Below are positions 1 to 7,055 of a DNA stretch of 7,055 nucleotides, one piece after another; position 1 is the first letter of the stretch, and the number at the start of each line of letters is the position of its first letter. Where the stretch lies: NCBI GenBank assembly GCA_001799475.1, contig MGTN01000066.1:1-7055 (forward strand). Direction: 5' to 3'. Made by a program: the position numbers and the translations under genes. This DNA is from Desulfovibrionales bacterium GWA2_65_9. Its GTDB lineage: Bacteria > Desulfobacterota > Desulfovibrionia > Desulfovibrionales > Desulfovibrionaceae. Below the pieces are notes generated by a model that had not been told where the DNA came from, made no database searches, and was given only the letters and a program-made list of their open reading frames with translations.

Positions 1-1643
<1,643 letters not shown>

Positions 1644-1647
1644 CAGC

Positions 1648-2655
1648 TTATCCCTGGATCTTCATTTCTTCGACAAAAAGTTTGACGCTTGTGTCGATGA
1701 TGGAGTTGTCGGGCATGCCGTCGGCCAAATTGCTGAAGGCTGCCCCCTGGCTTGAGAGTGAAACAACTTGGACATTTAGCTCTTTAGCTTTAGCCATGAG
1801 GAAGAGCTTTTTCATGACAAAATATGAGTGCGTTGCCATAAAAATTTGGACACCTGAGGAGGCCAAATCCCTCAAAGCTTCCATTGTTGCGAGAATTGCC
1901 GTTGGGTGGAGCACCGCATCGGGTTCATCGACAAACAATATGGATTTCTTTGTGAGGATGCGGTTAACAATAAGCCGGTCTAAGATGGATATACGCTTAT
2001 AGCCCTCTGCCGTTTGGTGGATAGAAAACAACTGACTTCCGACCTTGAAGGTCCATTTCCCATCTGCATATTTTATACGACCGGTGAGGAGACTTTCAAT
2101 TGTCTTGCGCGCGGAAGAAAAATGACCTTCCACGTGGCCGACTCTCGCTTCATGCTCAAGCGCTAAGACCAAATCTAAATATGTGTCATCGAACCCGAAT
2201 TGCTTATTTGTAAGGCGCGACGTCTTGATGACATGGAATAGAGACAATACTTCTTTGGCAGGCAGGAAAAGAGAAATTGCCTTGCGTGTGGTGGGGTTTT
2301 CAGTGTGCTCCCCAACGCCTCTTTCTGCTGATGCGCTGAACTTATACCCCACCTGTTGCTTGTCAATTTGTGCGCGGAAGGAAAGCCGATCTTTTTGGCC
2401 CTTTGAGACAAGGTCGCCTAACTTGTCGGCCTGGAAAGTCCACGTAAGCTTATCATCCAATACCTGTTTGAATGTCCTCTTGTCATCGCCTCGCCTGTAT
2501 TCTTCCGCTGCGCGAACAGCTGTATATAGAGCCTTGAGCAGAAAGGTCTTGCCGCTTGCGTTTTCACCAATGATGACGTTTATGCTTGGAGACGGAGCCA
2601 ACCAAGTCAGATCTTTCAACGGCCCGAAGTTTTTTATGCGAATGTTCTTTAACAT
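1648..2655 (-). CDS. ABC/AAA15-type ATP-binding protein (SMC/RecF-like ATPase), putative defence ATPase
   Basis: 335-aa ATPase with an ABC-like split head. The N-terminus, MLKNIRIKNFGPLKDLTW, is the typical RecF/SMC-type beta strand pair; Walker A is GENASGKT at 30-37; LPAKEVLSLF at 131-140 matches a motif common in AAA15/AAA21 proteins; AEGYKRISIL (216-225) occupies the signature-motif position; Walker B is SILFVDEPDAVLHP at 238-251 with catalytic E244; the H-switch is ATHS at 274-277 (H276). There is no C-terminal TOPRIM domain, so it is not a complete OLD or GajA nuclease. The ATG at 2655-2653 has GAGGTG a few bases upstream. The gene follows recA by 55 bp on the same strand, with no terminator hairpin seen between them, and is followed by the 175-aa gene after 4 bp. 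One counted 60-base line in it (1801-1860) holds 23 G+C against 43 in a recA line (2821-2880), consistent with horizontal acquisition. Probable role: ATP-driven sensor or clamp activating the partner; the substrate is unknown. Confidence 0.88.
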   Translation of the reverse strand: MLKNIRIKNFGPLKDLTWLAPSPSINVIIGENASGKTFLLKALYTAVRAAEEYRRGDDKRTFKQVLDDKLTWTFQADKLGDLVSKGQKDRLSFRAQIDKQQVGYKFSASAERGVGEHTENPTTRKAISLFLPAKEVLSLFHVIKTSRLTNKQFGFDDTYLDLVLALEHEARVGHVEGHFSSARKTIESLLTGRIKYADGKWTFKVGSQLFSIHQTAEGYKRISILDRLIVNRILTKKSILFVDEPDAVLHPTAILATMEALRDLASSGVQIFMATHSYFVMKKLFLMAKAKELNVQVVSLSSQGAAFSNLADGMPDNSIIDTSVKLFVEEMKIQG

Positions 2656-2710
2656 AGCACCTCACATTTCGTTCGTGCCATTCAGCGTACTTGAGGGCAG
2701 ACTACTCGAG

Positions 2711-3781
2711 CTAGGCTTCGTCCACTTCGCTGGGCTCTGCCGCAGCGGGGATGAAGGCCACCGGGGTCATGCCCAGGTGTTCGAGCAGCTTGTCCTCGAT
2801 CTTCTGGCGCAGCTCGTGATTCTCGGCCAGAAGCGCGCGCACGTTCTCCTTGCCCTGGCCCAGGCGCTCGGACCCGAAGGCGAACCAGGAGCCGGACTGC
2901 TCGATGATCTTGTGCTCCACGCCGAGGTCGATGATCTCGCCCTCGCGGCTCATGCCCGTGCCGTAGAGGATGTCTACGAGCGCCTCGCGGAAGGGCGGGG
3001 CGACCTTGTTCTTCACGACCTTGATGCGCGTGCGGTTGCCGTAGGCCTCTTCCTTATCTTTAAGGCTCTGGATGCGGCGGATGTCGATGCGGATGGAGGC
3101 ATAGAACTTCAGCGCGTTGCCGCCGGTGGTGGTCTCCGGGCTGCCGTAGCCGGTCATGCCGATCTTCATGCGGATCTGGTTGATGAACACCACCACCGCC
3201 CGGGACTTGTGGATGGTGCCGGTGAGCTTGCGCAGCGCGTGGCTCATGAGCCGCGCATGCCCGCCCACCTGGGTCTCGCCCATCTGGCCCTCCAGTTCGG
3301 CCTGGGGGATCAGCGCGGCCACGGAGTCGATGACTACGAGGTCCACCGCGCCGGAGCGCACCAGCAGGTCGGCGATCTCCAGGGCCTGCTCGCCGTAGTC
3401 CGGCTGGGAGATGAGCAGCTCCTCGGTCTTGACGCCCAGGCGGCGGGCATAGCCCACGTCCAGCGCGTGCTCGGCGTCGATGAAGGCTGCCGTGCCGCCG
3501 CGTTTCTGGCATTCGGCCACCAGGTGCAGGGTCAGCGTGGTCTTGCCCGAGGATTCCGGGCCGTAGATTTCGGTGACGCGGCCCTTGGGGATGCCGCCAA
3601 CGCCCAGCGCCAGGTCCAGACCGATGGAGCCGGTGGGGATGACCGGGATGGCGGTAAGCGCGGAGCCATCGTCCATGCGCATGATGGAACCCTTGCCGAA
3701 CTTGCGCTCGATGGTCGTCATCGCCGTGGTCAGGGCTTCCAGGCGCAGGTCTTCGGGGCTGTTTGTGGGCTTCTTGGCCAT
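2711..3781 (-). CDS. recA: RecA recombinase
   Basis: 356-aa RecA, which forms ATP-dependent filaments on single-stranded DNA, performs strand exchange and stimulates LexA self-cleavage. Diagnostic segments: [13 protein letters not shown] (24-36), Walker A GPESSGKT (74-81), FIDAEHALD (100-108), Walker [10 protein letters not shown] (149-157), the L1 region [11 protein letters not shown] (160-170), [10 protein letters not shown] (199-208), and the L2/DNA-binding segment [17 protein letters not shown] (213-229). The length is normal for RecA and the C-terminus is acidic (EPSEVDEA), as usual. I chose the ATG at 3781-3779 ([12 protein letters not shown]) because GGAGGTG lies 7 nt upstream and the family begins here; the open frame extends upstream to 4285 but that extension has no RecA similarity and crosses the divergent gene. 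Transcription runs toward the ATPase cassette and alaS. No unambiguous LexA operator was found upstream. Confidence 0.99.
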   Translation of the reverse strand: MAKKPTNSPEDLRLEALTTAMTTIERKFGKGSIMRMDDGSALTAIPVIPTGSIGLDLALGVGGIPKGRVTEIYGPESSGKTTLTLHLVAECQKRGGTAAFIDAEHALDVGYARRLGVKTEELLISQPDYGEQALEIADLLVRSGAVDLVVIDSVAALIPQAELEGQMGETQVGGHARLMSHALRKLTGTIHKSRAVVVFINQIRMKIGMTGYGSPETTTGGNALKFYASIRIDIRRIQSLKDKEEAYGNRTRIKVVKNKVAPPFREALVDILYGTGMSREGEIIDLGVEHKIIEQSGSWFAFGSERLGQGKENVRALLAENHELRQKIEDKLLEHLGMTPVAFIPAAAEPSEVDEA

Positions 3782-3824
3782 GGGTGGACACCTCCGGGGG
3801 TCGCTTGGTGTTCGCGAATCAGGT

Positions 3825-3853
3825 TGGATATCAGATCGCCTTGCGGGCGGCAA
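3825..3853 (-). promoter_or_regulatory. Candidate recA promoter
   Basis: In the 210-bp gap between recA and the divergent DciA-like gene, the minus strand carries TTGCCG (3853-3848) and TATCCA (3830-3825) separated by 17 bp, which would start transcription around 3818 and leave a short leader before recA. The -10 match is poor (3 of 6). The small palindrome TTCGCGAA at 3811-3818 lies at the expected start site and could be an operator. The rest of the gap shows nothing else I can name. Confidence 0.25.
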
Positions 3854-3991
3854 CAGGCGAATGCCGTGCCCGCCCGGATGGGATCTGGCCCTTGAACCTT
3901 GCGCGCGGGTCCGCTTGAGGATAGGAGGGGGCATGCAGCACGCGCAGAAGCCAGGTTGCCCTGCCCGCCGCTTCCTCTGCCGGAGCCGACC

Positions 3992-4606
3992 GTGAGGGCG
4001 CGCCGGAGGATGAAGCACCCAGGACGGGAGTCGCGCCACCGCAGCGTCGGCGGCGACGCCATCATGCGCGTGCTCTCGCGCTACGACAAGAAGGGCGGGC
4101 TTAGGCTGGTGCGCCTGTGGCTGGAATGGGCGGCCATCGTCGGGCCGGAGGTGGCCGAGCTGGCCCGGCCGCTGGGCCACAAGGACGGCACGCTCTTGTT
4201 GTACACCGAGGACGCCATCGCCGCGCAGCAGTTGACCTATTTCGCCCCGGAAATTATCTCGCGGGTGAATGCATTTTTGGATCAAGAAGTCTTTGACAAG
4301 GTGCGCTTCGAGCTGCTAAACGGCAGAGTTCCTTTGGGCGAGAACCGAAGGGAGAGGCCGCAAGCCTCGCCCCTGCGCGTCCAGAGGCCGCCCATACTCG
4401 GCGGTCTGGCGGGCAAGCTGGACCCGGAATCCGCTGTGGGCCGTTGCTACATGGCCTACGTGAAGCGTTTCACCCAGGACGGCGAACCGGCTGTCGATCC
4501 GTTGGATGGGCCCTCGGATGGGCCCTCGGATGGGCCGGTGGTCGCGACGGGTGCTGATCAGAATGCGAATACTCGCCCCACAGGGGCGTCAAGGAGAAGA
4601 AAATGA
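3992..4606 (+). CDS. DUF721/DciA-family protein (putative DnaB helicase loader)
   Basis: About 204 aa. The segment [20 protein letters not shown], then [20 protein letters not shown] and [11 protein letters not shown], is the DUF721 domain as found in DciA. DciA is the ancestral loader or chaperone of the replicative helicase DnaB in bacteria lacking DnaC/DnaI. The open frame begins farther upstream at a TTG at 3899, but that stretch is arginine/alanine/proline-rich and unlike the family. I prefer the GTG at 3992, which has GGAG 6 nt upstream; the ATG at 4010 is an alternative, but its GGAGG touches the start codon. The C-terminal third is low-complexity and linker-like, containing an Asp-Gly-Pro-Ser repeat encoded by a 12-bp DNA repeat. 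The stop codon overlaps the next start as ATGA (4603-4606). The gene is divergent from recA. Family assignment is from recognised motif order, not a search. Confidence 0.85.
   Translation: MRARRRMKHPGRESRHRSVGGDAIMRVLSRYDKKGGLRLVRLWLEWAAIVGPEVAELARPLGHKDGTLLLYTEDAIAAQQLTYFAPEIISRVNAFLDQEVFDKVRFELLNGRVPLGENRRERPQASPLRVQRPPILGGLAGKLDPESAVGRCYMAYVKRFTQDGEPAVDPLDGPSDGPSDGPVVATGADQNANTRPTGASRRRK
4505..4537 (+). repeat. 12-bp tandem repeat inside the DciA-like gene
   Basis: GATGGGCCCTCG occurs at 4505-4516 and 4517-4528, followed by a 9-base partial copy (GATGGGCCG) at 4529-4537. The repeat is in frame and encodes Asp-Gly-Pro-Ser, so copy-number change would lengthen or shorten the disordered tail by four residues without a frameshift. 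Each unit contains the palindrome GGGCCC or a close variant. Confidence 0.9.
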
Positions 4607-4956
4607 GCCAGGAAGTAACCGAGATCACTTTTGAGAGCCTGGGGCTGACCAAGACCCTGGACAAGATGACCGCCAAGGAACTGCGCGCCGTGATCGTGGC
4701 GAAGATCCCCTCCATCGTGGGCGCGGTCGGCATGCAGAAGGACGAGCTGGTCAAGGCCGTCAAGGACGTCTTCGGCATCGCCGATGCCGCCGGCGGCGTG
4801 TCCCCGTACAAGGACCAGATCTGCACCCTGAAGAAGACCATCCGCGAGATGCGCGTGCAGAAGGGCACTGTTGAAGCCCGTCAGGAGCGCACCAAGGTGC
4901 GCCGCAAGATCAACAAGCTCAAGAAGCGCACCCGCCGTCTGGCGCGCGCGCTGTAG
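4603..4956 (+). CDS. Small basic protein with Rho_N/SAP-like N-terminus and coiled-coil tail
   Basis: 117-aa protein that I do not recognise by name. Residues 22-58 (MTAKELRAVIVAKIP..., then QKDELVKAVKDVFGI) resemble the small helical nucleic-acid-binding module found at the N-terminus of Rho and in SAP-like domains. Residues 70-117 are predicted helical and very basic, with heptad-like Leu/Ile/Val spacing (KINKLKKRTRRLARAL at the end), suggesting a coiled coil that contacts DNA or RNA. There is no signal peptide or membrane segment. The ATG overlaps the stop of the DciA-like gene by 4 bp (ATGA), and AAGGAG lies 5 nt upstream, so the two proteins are probably made in a coupled way. A nucleic-acid-associated role is inference. 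The coding call is firm from context, high GC codon use and ribosome binding site. Confidence 0.85.
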   Translation: MSQEVTEITFESLGLTKTLDKMTAKELRAVIVAKIPSIVGAVGMQKDELVKAVKDVFGIADAAGGVSPYKDQICTLKKTIREMRVQKGTVEARQERTKVRRKINKLKKRTRRLARAL

Positions 4957-4983
4957 TTTTCGCGCGGAGCCGCGATTTCGGGG

Positions 4984-5013
4984 TTGACAAGCAGCCCCGG
5001 AAATCAGTATCAG
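4984..5013 (+). promoter_or_regulatory. Promoter of the tRNA-Gln/tRNA-Glu operon
   Basis: A perfect TTGACA (-35) at 4984-4989 is followed after 18 bp by TATCAG (5008-5013), a fair -10 match; GTATCA at 17 bp is an alternative. Transcription would start around 5020, about 10 nt before mature tRNA-Gln. The -35 lies in the loop of an imperfect dyad: GATTTCGGGG (4974-4983) pairs with CCCCGGAAATC (4995-5005) with one bulged base. The dyad could be a weak terminator for the preceding gene or a regulator site. Confidence 0.65.
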
Positions 5014-5030
5014 GGCTCCTCGCAACGTGC

Positions 5031-5104
5031 TGGGGGATCGTATAAAGGCAATACTGCGGGTTCTGGCTCCGCCAATCGAGGTTCGATTCCTCGTCCCCCA
5101 GCCA
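5031..5104 (+). tRNA. tRNA-Gln (anticodon CTG)
   Basis: Full cloverleaf: acceptor TGGGGGA/TCCCCCA (5031-5037 with 5094-5100), D stem GTAT/ATAC, anticodon stem GCGGG/TCCGC with loop TTCTGGC (anticodon CTG at 5063-5065), T arm CGAGG-TTCGATT-CCTCG, discriminator G5101 and encoded CCA 5102-5104. The U1-A72 pair is typical of bacterial tRNA-Gln. It decodes CAG. It is separated from tRNA-Glu by only 12 nt, so both are probably processed from one transcript. Confidence 0.96.
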
Positions 5105-5116
5105 CTTCAACCAAAT

Positions 5117-5194
5117 GTCCCCATCGTCTAGCCTGGTCCAGGACGACGGCCTTTCACGCCGTTAACAGGGGTTCAAATCCCCTTGGGGACGCCA
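5117..5194 (+). tRNA. tRNA-Glu (anticodon TTC)
   Basis: Cloverleaf: acceptor GTCCCCA/TGGGGAC (5117-5123 with 5184-5190), anticodon stem ACGGC/GCCGT (5146-5150 with 5158-5162), loop CTTTCAC with anticodon TTC at 5153-5155, T arm AGGGG-TTCAAAT-CCCCT, discriminator G5191 and encoded CCA 5192-5194. It decodes GAA/GAG. Its 3' end is followed within 31 bp by the end of an integrase gene, so it is the likely attachment gene of the neighbouring element. A weak hairpin with a short T-rich tail (GTAGT/ACTAC, 5205-5223) may help end the transcript. Confidence 0.97.
5166..5194 (+). other. Possible attachment site (attL or attR) at the 3' end of tRNA-Glu
   Basis: Tyrosine integrases commonly recombine within the T arm and 3' end of a tRNA gene, which then regenerates the intact tRNA on one side. 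The integrase gene ends 31 bp past this tRNA and points at it. No second copy of the tRNA 3' end occurs in the window, so the pairing site would be beyond the right edge. Exact limits are a guess. Confidence 0.35.
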
Positions 5195-5225
5195 GCGAAT
5201 TCAGGTAGTTACAGCACGACTACTT

Positions 5226-6389
5226 TCATTTAGCCCTATGGATATCCTTGTGGATATCCCCCGCAAAGCCTCCGAAGCTACTCGCAACGGAGGCTTTGTG
5301 CGTTTGCGGGAATGGCAAGACCTTGCCGCCCCCATCCCGCATCGCCACTTCCCTGAGCCCGTCTAAGTCAAGCCCAAGACTCTTCAAGTATCTCTCCGTG
5401 GTCGAGGCATTCTCATGCCGCAGCCACTTCTGGATCTCGTGCAGCCTTGCGCCAGCCTTGTAGAGCGTCACCGCCCGCAAGTGCCGAATCGCATGCAGCC
5501 CAAATGGCTTCACCTCGGCGCGCCTGCACATGGTGGCCATGAAGTGCTGACGCGAACGGTACGGCTCACCCGGGCTATGGTGCGGACTCGGGGAGTCGTC
5601 TAGGCAGGTGAACACATGCTCCGTCTTGTACGGGCGCTCATCACGCCACCAAAGCAACGCAGGGCGCAGCTCCGGCAGCAGAGGCAACCAGTCCGCCCTC
5701 CATGAGCCTCCCTTTGTCTTGCGGGTATACAGCCGCACTCGGTGAGTACCGAAGTCGACATCCTCCCATTTGAGCCGGAACAGCTCCTCACGCCGTGCTG
5801 CGGTGTAGAAGTACGCCAGCAGCATGACTCGGTTCTGTCCTTGGGCAGCCTCCAGCACTCGCCAGAAGTCATTCTCGGGCGGCACATAACGGGGAGTGCG
5901 CTTTTCCGGAAATCGCTCCACGGCCAGGAAGGGATTTTCCACCCCAGCCGGGAAGCCCTCCATGAAGCGCCTCCCCCAAACCCAGGCCGCTGCAAGGTTC
6001 TTGCGATCACGATTGGCGGAGTTCCCCGACCGGCAGTCGCACTGGGCCTGCATATGGCGCAGAGCCACCCCCGGCGTGATTTCGGCCAAGCTGGCCTCGC
6101 CAATGAACTCCAGCAACTTCGACATGGCGCTACGCTTCTCAGTCACAGTCTTTTTGCAACGCCGCCGCTGGGCGTCTTCCAGGTACGAAACGGCCCAGGC
6201 CAACGGCAACGGCACGGTCTGCAAGGTTTGGGATTCCAGCAGCTCCCGCCGTTTGTCCCGTTCCCAGAGGATTGCTTTCCGCTCCTCCTTTCTCCCGCTG
6301 TCGAACCACCGGCTCGCTACGATTTTTCCTTCCATCTTCACGACGGCACGCCAGCGCAGCGTGCCGCGACGCATAGTCTCGGTTGGCAT
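5226..6389 (-). CDS. Tyrosine recombinase / phage-type integrase
   Basis: 387-aa site-specific recombinase expected to insert and excise the element by a tyrosine-DNA intermediate. Numbering from the ATG at 6389-6387: the N-terminal region (MPTETMRRGTLRWRAVV..., then GKIVASRWFDSG) looks like an arm-type DNA-binding domain; residues about 60-150 form the core-binding helical domain; the catalytic domain holds R199 (in TAARREELFRLKW), K224 or K226 (TRKTKGG), H299-x-x-R302 (LHAIRHLRAV), H325 (WLRHENASTTERYL) and the nucleophile Y334. All the key residues are present, so it appears functional. The open frame extends to 6464, but the extra 25 residues are not domain-like, whereas the ATG at 6389 has GGAG 8 nt upstream. 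The gene reads toward tRNA-Glu and its stop lies 31 bp from the tRNA. A short tail with Asp-Ile-His repeats follows the catalytic domain. Confidence 0.93.
   Translation of the reverse strand: MPTETMRRGTLRWRAVVKMEGKIVASRWFDSGRKEERKAILWERDKRRELLESQTLQTVPLPLAWAVSYLEDAQRRRCKKTVTEKRSAMSKLLEFIGEASLAEITPGVALRHMQAQCDCRSGNSANRDRKNLAAAWVWGRRFMEGFPAGVENPFLAVERFPEKRTPRYVPPENDFWRVLEAAQGQNRVMLLAYFYTAARREELFRLKWEDVDFGTHRVRLYTRKTKGGSWRADWLPLLPELRPALLWWRDERPYKTEHVFTCLDDSPSPHHSPGEPYRSRQHFMATMCRRAEVKPFGLHAIRHLRAVTLYKAGARLHEIQKWLRHENASTTERYLKSLGLDLDGLREVAMRDGGGKVLPFPQTHKASVASSFGGFAGDIHKDIHRAK
5239..5259. repeat. Pair of 9-bp direct repeats near the tRNA-Glu end of the element
   Basis: TGGATATCC at 5239-5247 and again at 5251-5259, each containing the palindrome GGATATCC. 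They lie in the last codons of the integrase gene (encoding the Asp-Ile-His repeat) and 45-65 bp from the tRNA, where integrase arm-type binding sites can sit. Function is not established. Confidence 0.8.
5262..5300. repeat. Inverted repeat inside the integrase 3' end
   Basis: CAAAGCCTCCG (5264-5274) is perfectly complementary to CGGAGGCTTTG (5288-5298); the stem extends two more pairs through one G-T wobble to 5262/5300, with a 13-nt loop. On the plus strand it is followed by only short T runs, so it is at most a weak terminator for the tRNA operon; on the minus strand no T run follows. Confidence 0.75.
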
Positions 6390-6588
6390 CCATGATTCTC
6401 CATATTTGGTTTTCAAAGAACCGCAGGCAGTCTCCAACCCACACGCCGCCAAGTGAGTCAGCATATTTCTTCACGGTGCGCACGTCCAGCTTGAAAAGGC
6501 GTGCGACCTCTTGGGGCGTCATGGGCGAACCGAGGAGGGTGAGCATGCGCTCTGCCGCATCGGTTATCTTTGCTTGAGTCCCTTCCAT
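6139..6588 (-). CDS. HTH DNA-binding protein, excisionase/AlpA-like
   Basis: 149-codon open frame whose first about 75 residues look real: SPMTPQEVARLFKLDVRTVK (21-40) is a helix-turn-helix of the MerR/excisionase type, followed by a wing-like GGVWVGDCLRFFENQI (47-62). Such small proteins usually direct excision or repress the integrase promoter. The start ATG at 6588-6586 has AGGG about 4 nt upstream, a modest site. The C-terminal half (from about residue 68) runs in a different frame over the integrase N-terminus and is arginine-rich without obvious domain character; the integrase frame there is clearly the better coding frame. The true product may be the full 149 aa, a remnant whose original stop was lost by a frameshift, or part of a frameshifted fusion. 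The HTH half is convincing, the tail is not. Confidence 0.65.
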   Translation of the reverse strand: MEGTQAKITDAAERMLTLLGSPMTPQEVARLFKLDVRTVKKYADSLGGVWVGDCLRFFENQIWRIMDANRDYASRHAALACRREDGRKNRSEPVVRQREKGGAESNPLGTGQTAGAAGIPNLADRAVAVGLGRFVPGRRPAAALQKDCD

Positions 6589-6693
6589 CTTGCCCTGCTT
6601 GCAACTTGGACGTGCACCTCTGAAACTGAGGTCGCCTGTGTGCCCAAAAGCTGTAGCATAGGTTTTTGGTGGAACCGCGTCTCAGGCGTTGTC

Positions 6694-6740
6694 GGTAACG
6701 CTGGGTAACGCTGGGTAACGTTGGGTAACGCTGGGTAACG
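6694..6740. repeat. Five iterons of GGTAACG with exact 10-bp period
   Basis: GGTAACG begins at 6694, 6704, 6714, 6724 and 6734; the spacer is CTG three times and TTG once, giving four nearly identical 10-bp units plus a final half unit. The array lies about 105 bp upstream of the HTH/integrase start. A period near one helical turn places all copies on one DNA face, as expected for cooperative binding by the HTH protein or for integrase arm sites. Replication iterons are a less likely alternative. Confidence 0.92.
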
Positions 6741-6803
6741 ATATTTTGAGTAAAAAAATGCTTGACATGGTTTATAAAAAGGATGTTTTTCGATCATCCT
6801 CTT

Positions 6804-6853
6804 CACGAACGGGAAAAGTGCATTGATTATTAATCTCTGATTTCCCGTTTGTG
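6804..6853. promoter_or_regulatory. Long inverted repeat with nested palindrome, candidate operator or leader hairpin
   Basis: CACGAACGGGAAA (6804-6816) pairs with TTTCCCGTTTGTG (6841-6853), 13 bp with one G-T wobble, and the T6803-A6854 pair extends it. The 24-nt loop contains an 11-bp palindrome, GATTATTAATC (6825-6835), nearly concentric with the outer repeat. It ends 12 bp before a plus-strand ATG at 6866, so it could be an operator for a divergent control gene or a structured 5' leader. Confidence 0.7.
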
Positions 6854-6865
6854 AGAAGGAAATCA

Positions 6866-6928
6866 ATGTCCACATCAGGCTTGAGTGGCGATGACCAGAC
6901 CAGCACGTCTGAACCTGTGCAATCTTGA
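6866..6928 (+). pseudogene. 20-codon ORF, possible start of a gene truncated by an insertion sequence
   Basis: An ATG at 6866 preceded by AAGGA 5 nt upstream opens a frame, MSTSGLSGDDQTSTSEPVQS, that stops at 6926-6928. The ribosome binding site and the inverted repeat in front suggest a genuine translation start. About 14 codons in, at 6909, the sequence becomes TGAACCTGTGC..., which could be the terminal repeat of an IS3-type element whose transposase begins at 7005. I infer the original gene was interrupted here; its identity is unknown. It could also be a real short peptide or chance. Confidence 0.35.
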
Positions 6929-7004
6929 AAGAGTGGTTCCACGGAAGATGATGGTTTAGTATTTCAACTATAAGGTTGTAACTCCGGCGAAGGAGACCAC
7001 GAAC

Positions 7005-7055
7005 ATGAGGAAGAGCAGATCATCGGGCTGCTGAAGCAGGCGGAGGCTGGGCGGC
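7005..7055 (+). pseudogene. IS3-type transposase orfA, start region, apparently frameshifted and cut by the window
   Basis: The ATG at 7005 has GGAG 9 nt upstream and begins MRKSR, a usual opening for IS3-family OrfA proteins, but this frame stops after nine codons. From 7007 the next frame reads EEEQIIGLLKQAEAGR, matching the usual OrfA helix-turn-helix start (consensus like FTEEQIIGLLKQAEAG). A small loss between two near-identical GAAGAGCAGAT-type stretches would explain the shift. No ATG, GTG or TTG opens the second frame after its upstream stop at 6971. The rest of the element is outside the window. Confidence 0.6.

Larger units (their letters stand above)
5195..7055. mobile_element. Left part of a putative integrative element next to tRNA-Glu
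   Basis: Contains a tyrosine recombinase, an excisionase-like HTH ORF, an iteron-bearing control region, and the start of an IS3-type transposase gene. Together with the tRNA-adjacent position and the AT-rich control region, this indicates a prophage, ICE or satellite-like island. Its far end and cargo are not in the window, so the class of element cannot be decided. Confidence 0.65.

Noticed and set aside
2183..3895. 570-codon plus-strand open frame spanning ATPase and recA
   Set aside because: It is antisense to two recognised genes, and its composition is that of a shadow frame.
3782..3991. LexA operator upstream of recA
   Set aside because: I found no CTGT-N8-ACAG or other clear LexA dyad; only the 8-bp palindrome TTCGCGAA, too weak to call.
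3782..4285. Upstream extension of the recA frame
   Set aside because: No RecA similarity, no need given the strong GGAGGTG site before the 3781 ATG, and it runs across the divergent DciA-like gene.
6390..6464. Longer integrase start at 6464
   Set aside because: The extra residues overlap the HTH domain coding region and lack a good ribosome binding site, unlike the ATG at 6389.
6762..6787. Plus-strand TTGACA at 6762-6767 as a promoter
   Set aside because: No -10 element at 16-18 bp; the nearby TATAAA (6773-6778) is only 5 bp away.
6564..6875. 103-codon minus-strand open frame across the iterons
   Set aside because: It reads through the repeat array and control region, has no domain character and overlaps the HTH start in another frame.

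Overview
The window looks like a GC-rich chromosomal segment from a Desulfovibrio-type sulfate reducer (Desulfobacterota). The reasons are a canonical recA with alaS downstream on the same strand, a divergent DciA/DUF721 gene, and my memory that Desulfovibrio genomes keep recA and alaS adjacent. The exact species cannot be read from the sequence.

Left part (1-3781, all minus strand, read from right to left): recA, a two-gene low-GC cassette, then the 5' part of alaS running off the window. The cassette is a 335-aa ABC/AAA15-type ATPase followed 4 bp later by a 175-aa protein with a D...ExK signature like a PD-(D/E)XK nuclease fold. It sits between recA and alaS with no terminator or strong promoter seen at its upstream edge, and its last stop codon abuts the alaS ribosome binding site. 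An ATPase plus a small putative nuclease, with foreign base composition, resembles ATPase-effector phage-defence pairs (PARIS, Septu, OLD-like). This is the most promising candidate here for an undescribed system.

Middle part (3782-5194, plus strand): a 210-bp divergent intergenic region, a DciA-like (DUF721) helicase-loader gene, a small basic coiled-coil protein with a Rho_N/SAP-like N-terminus joined by an ATGA overlap, a recognisable promoter, and tRNA-Gln(CTG) and tRNA-Glu(TTC), both with encoded CCA.

Right part (5195-7055): the start of an integrated element next to tRNA-Glu. It has a tyrosine recombinase pointing toward the tRNA, an HTH/excisionase-like ORF that overlaps the integrase out of frame by about 250 nt, and a control region with five exact 10-bp-period GGTAACG iterons and a large inverted repeat. 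On the plus strand there follow a 20-codon ORF that may be a gene start cut by an insertion sequence, and an IS3-type orfA start that appears frameshifted. The far end of the element lies outside the window.
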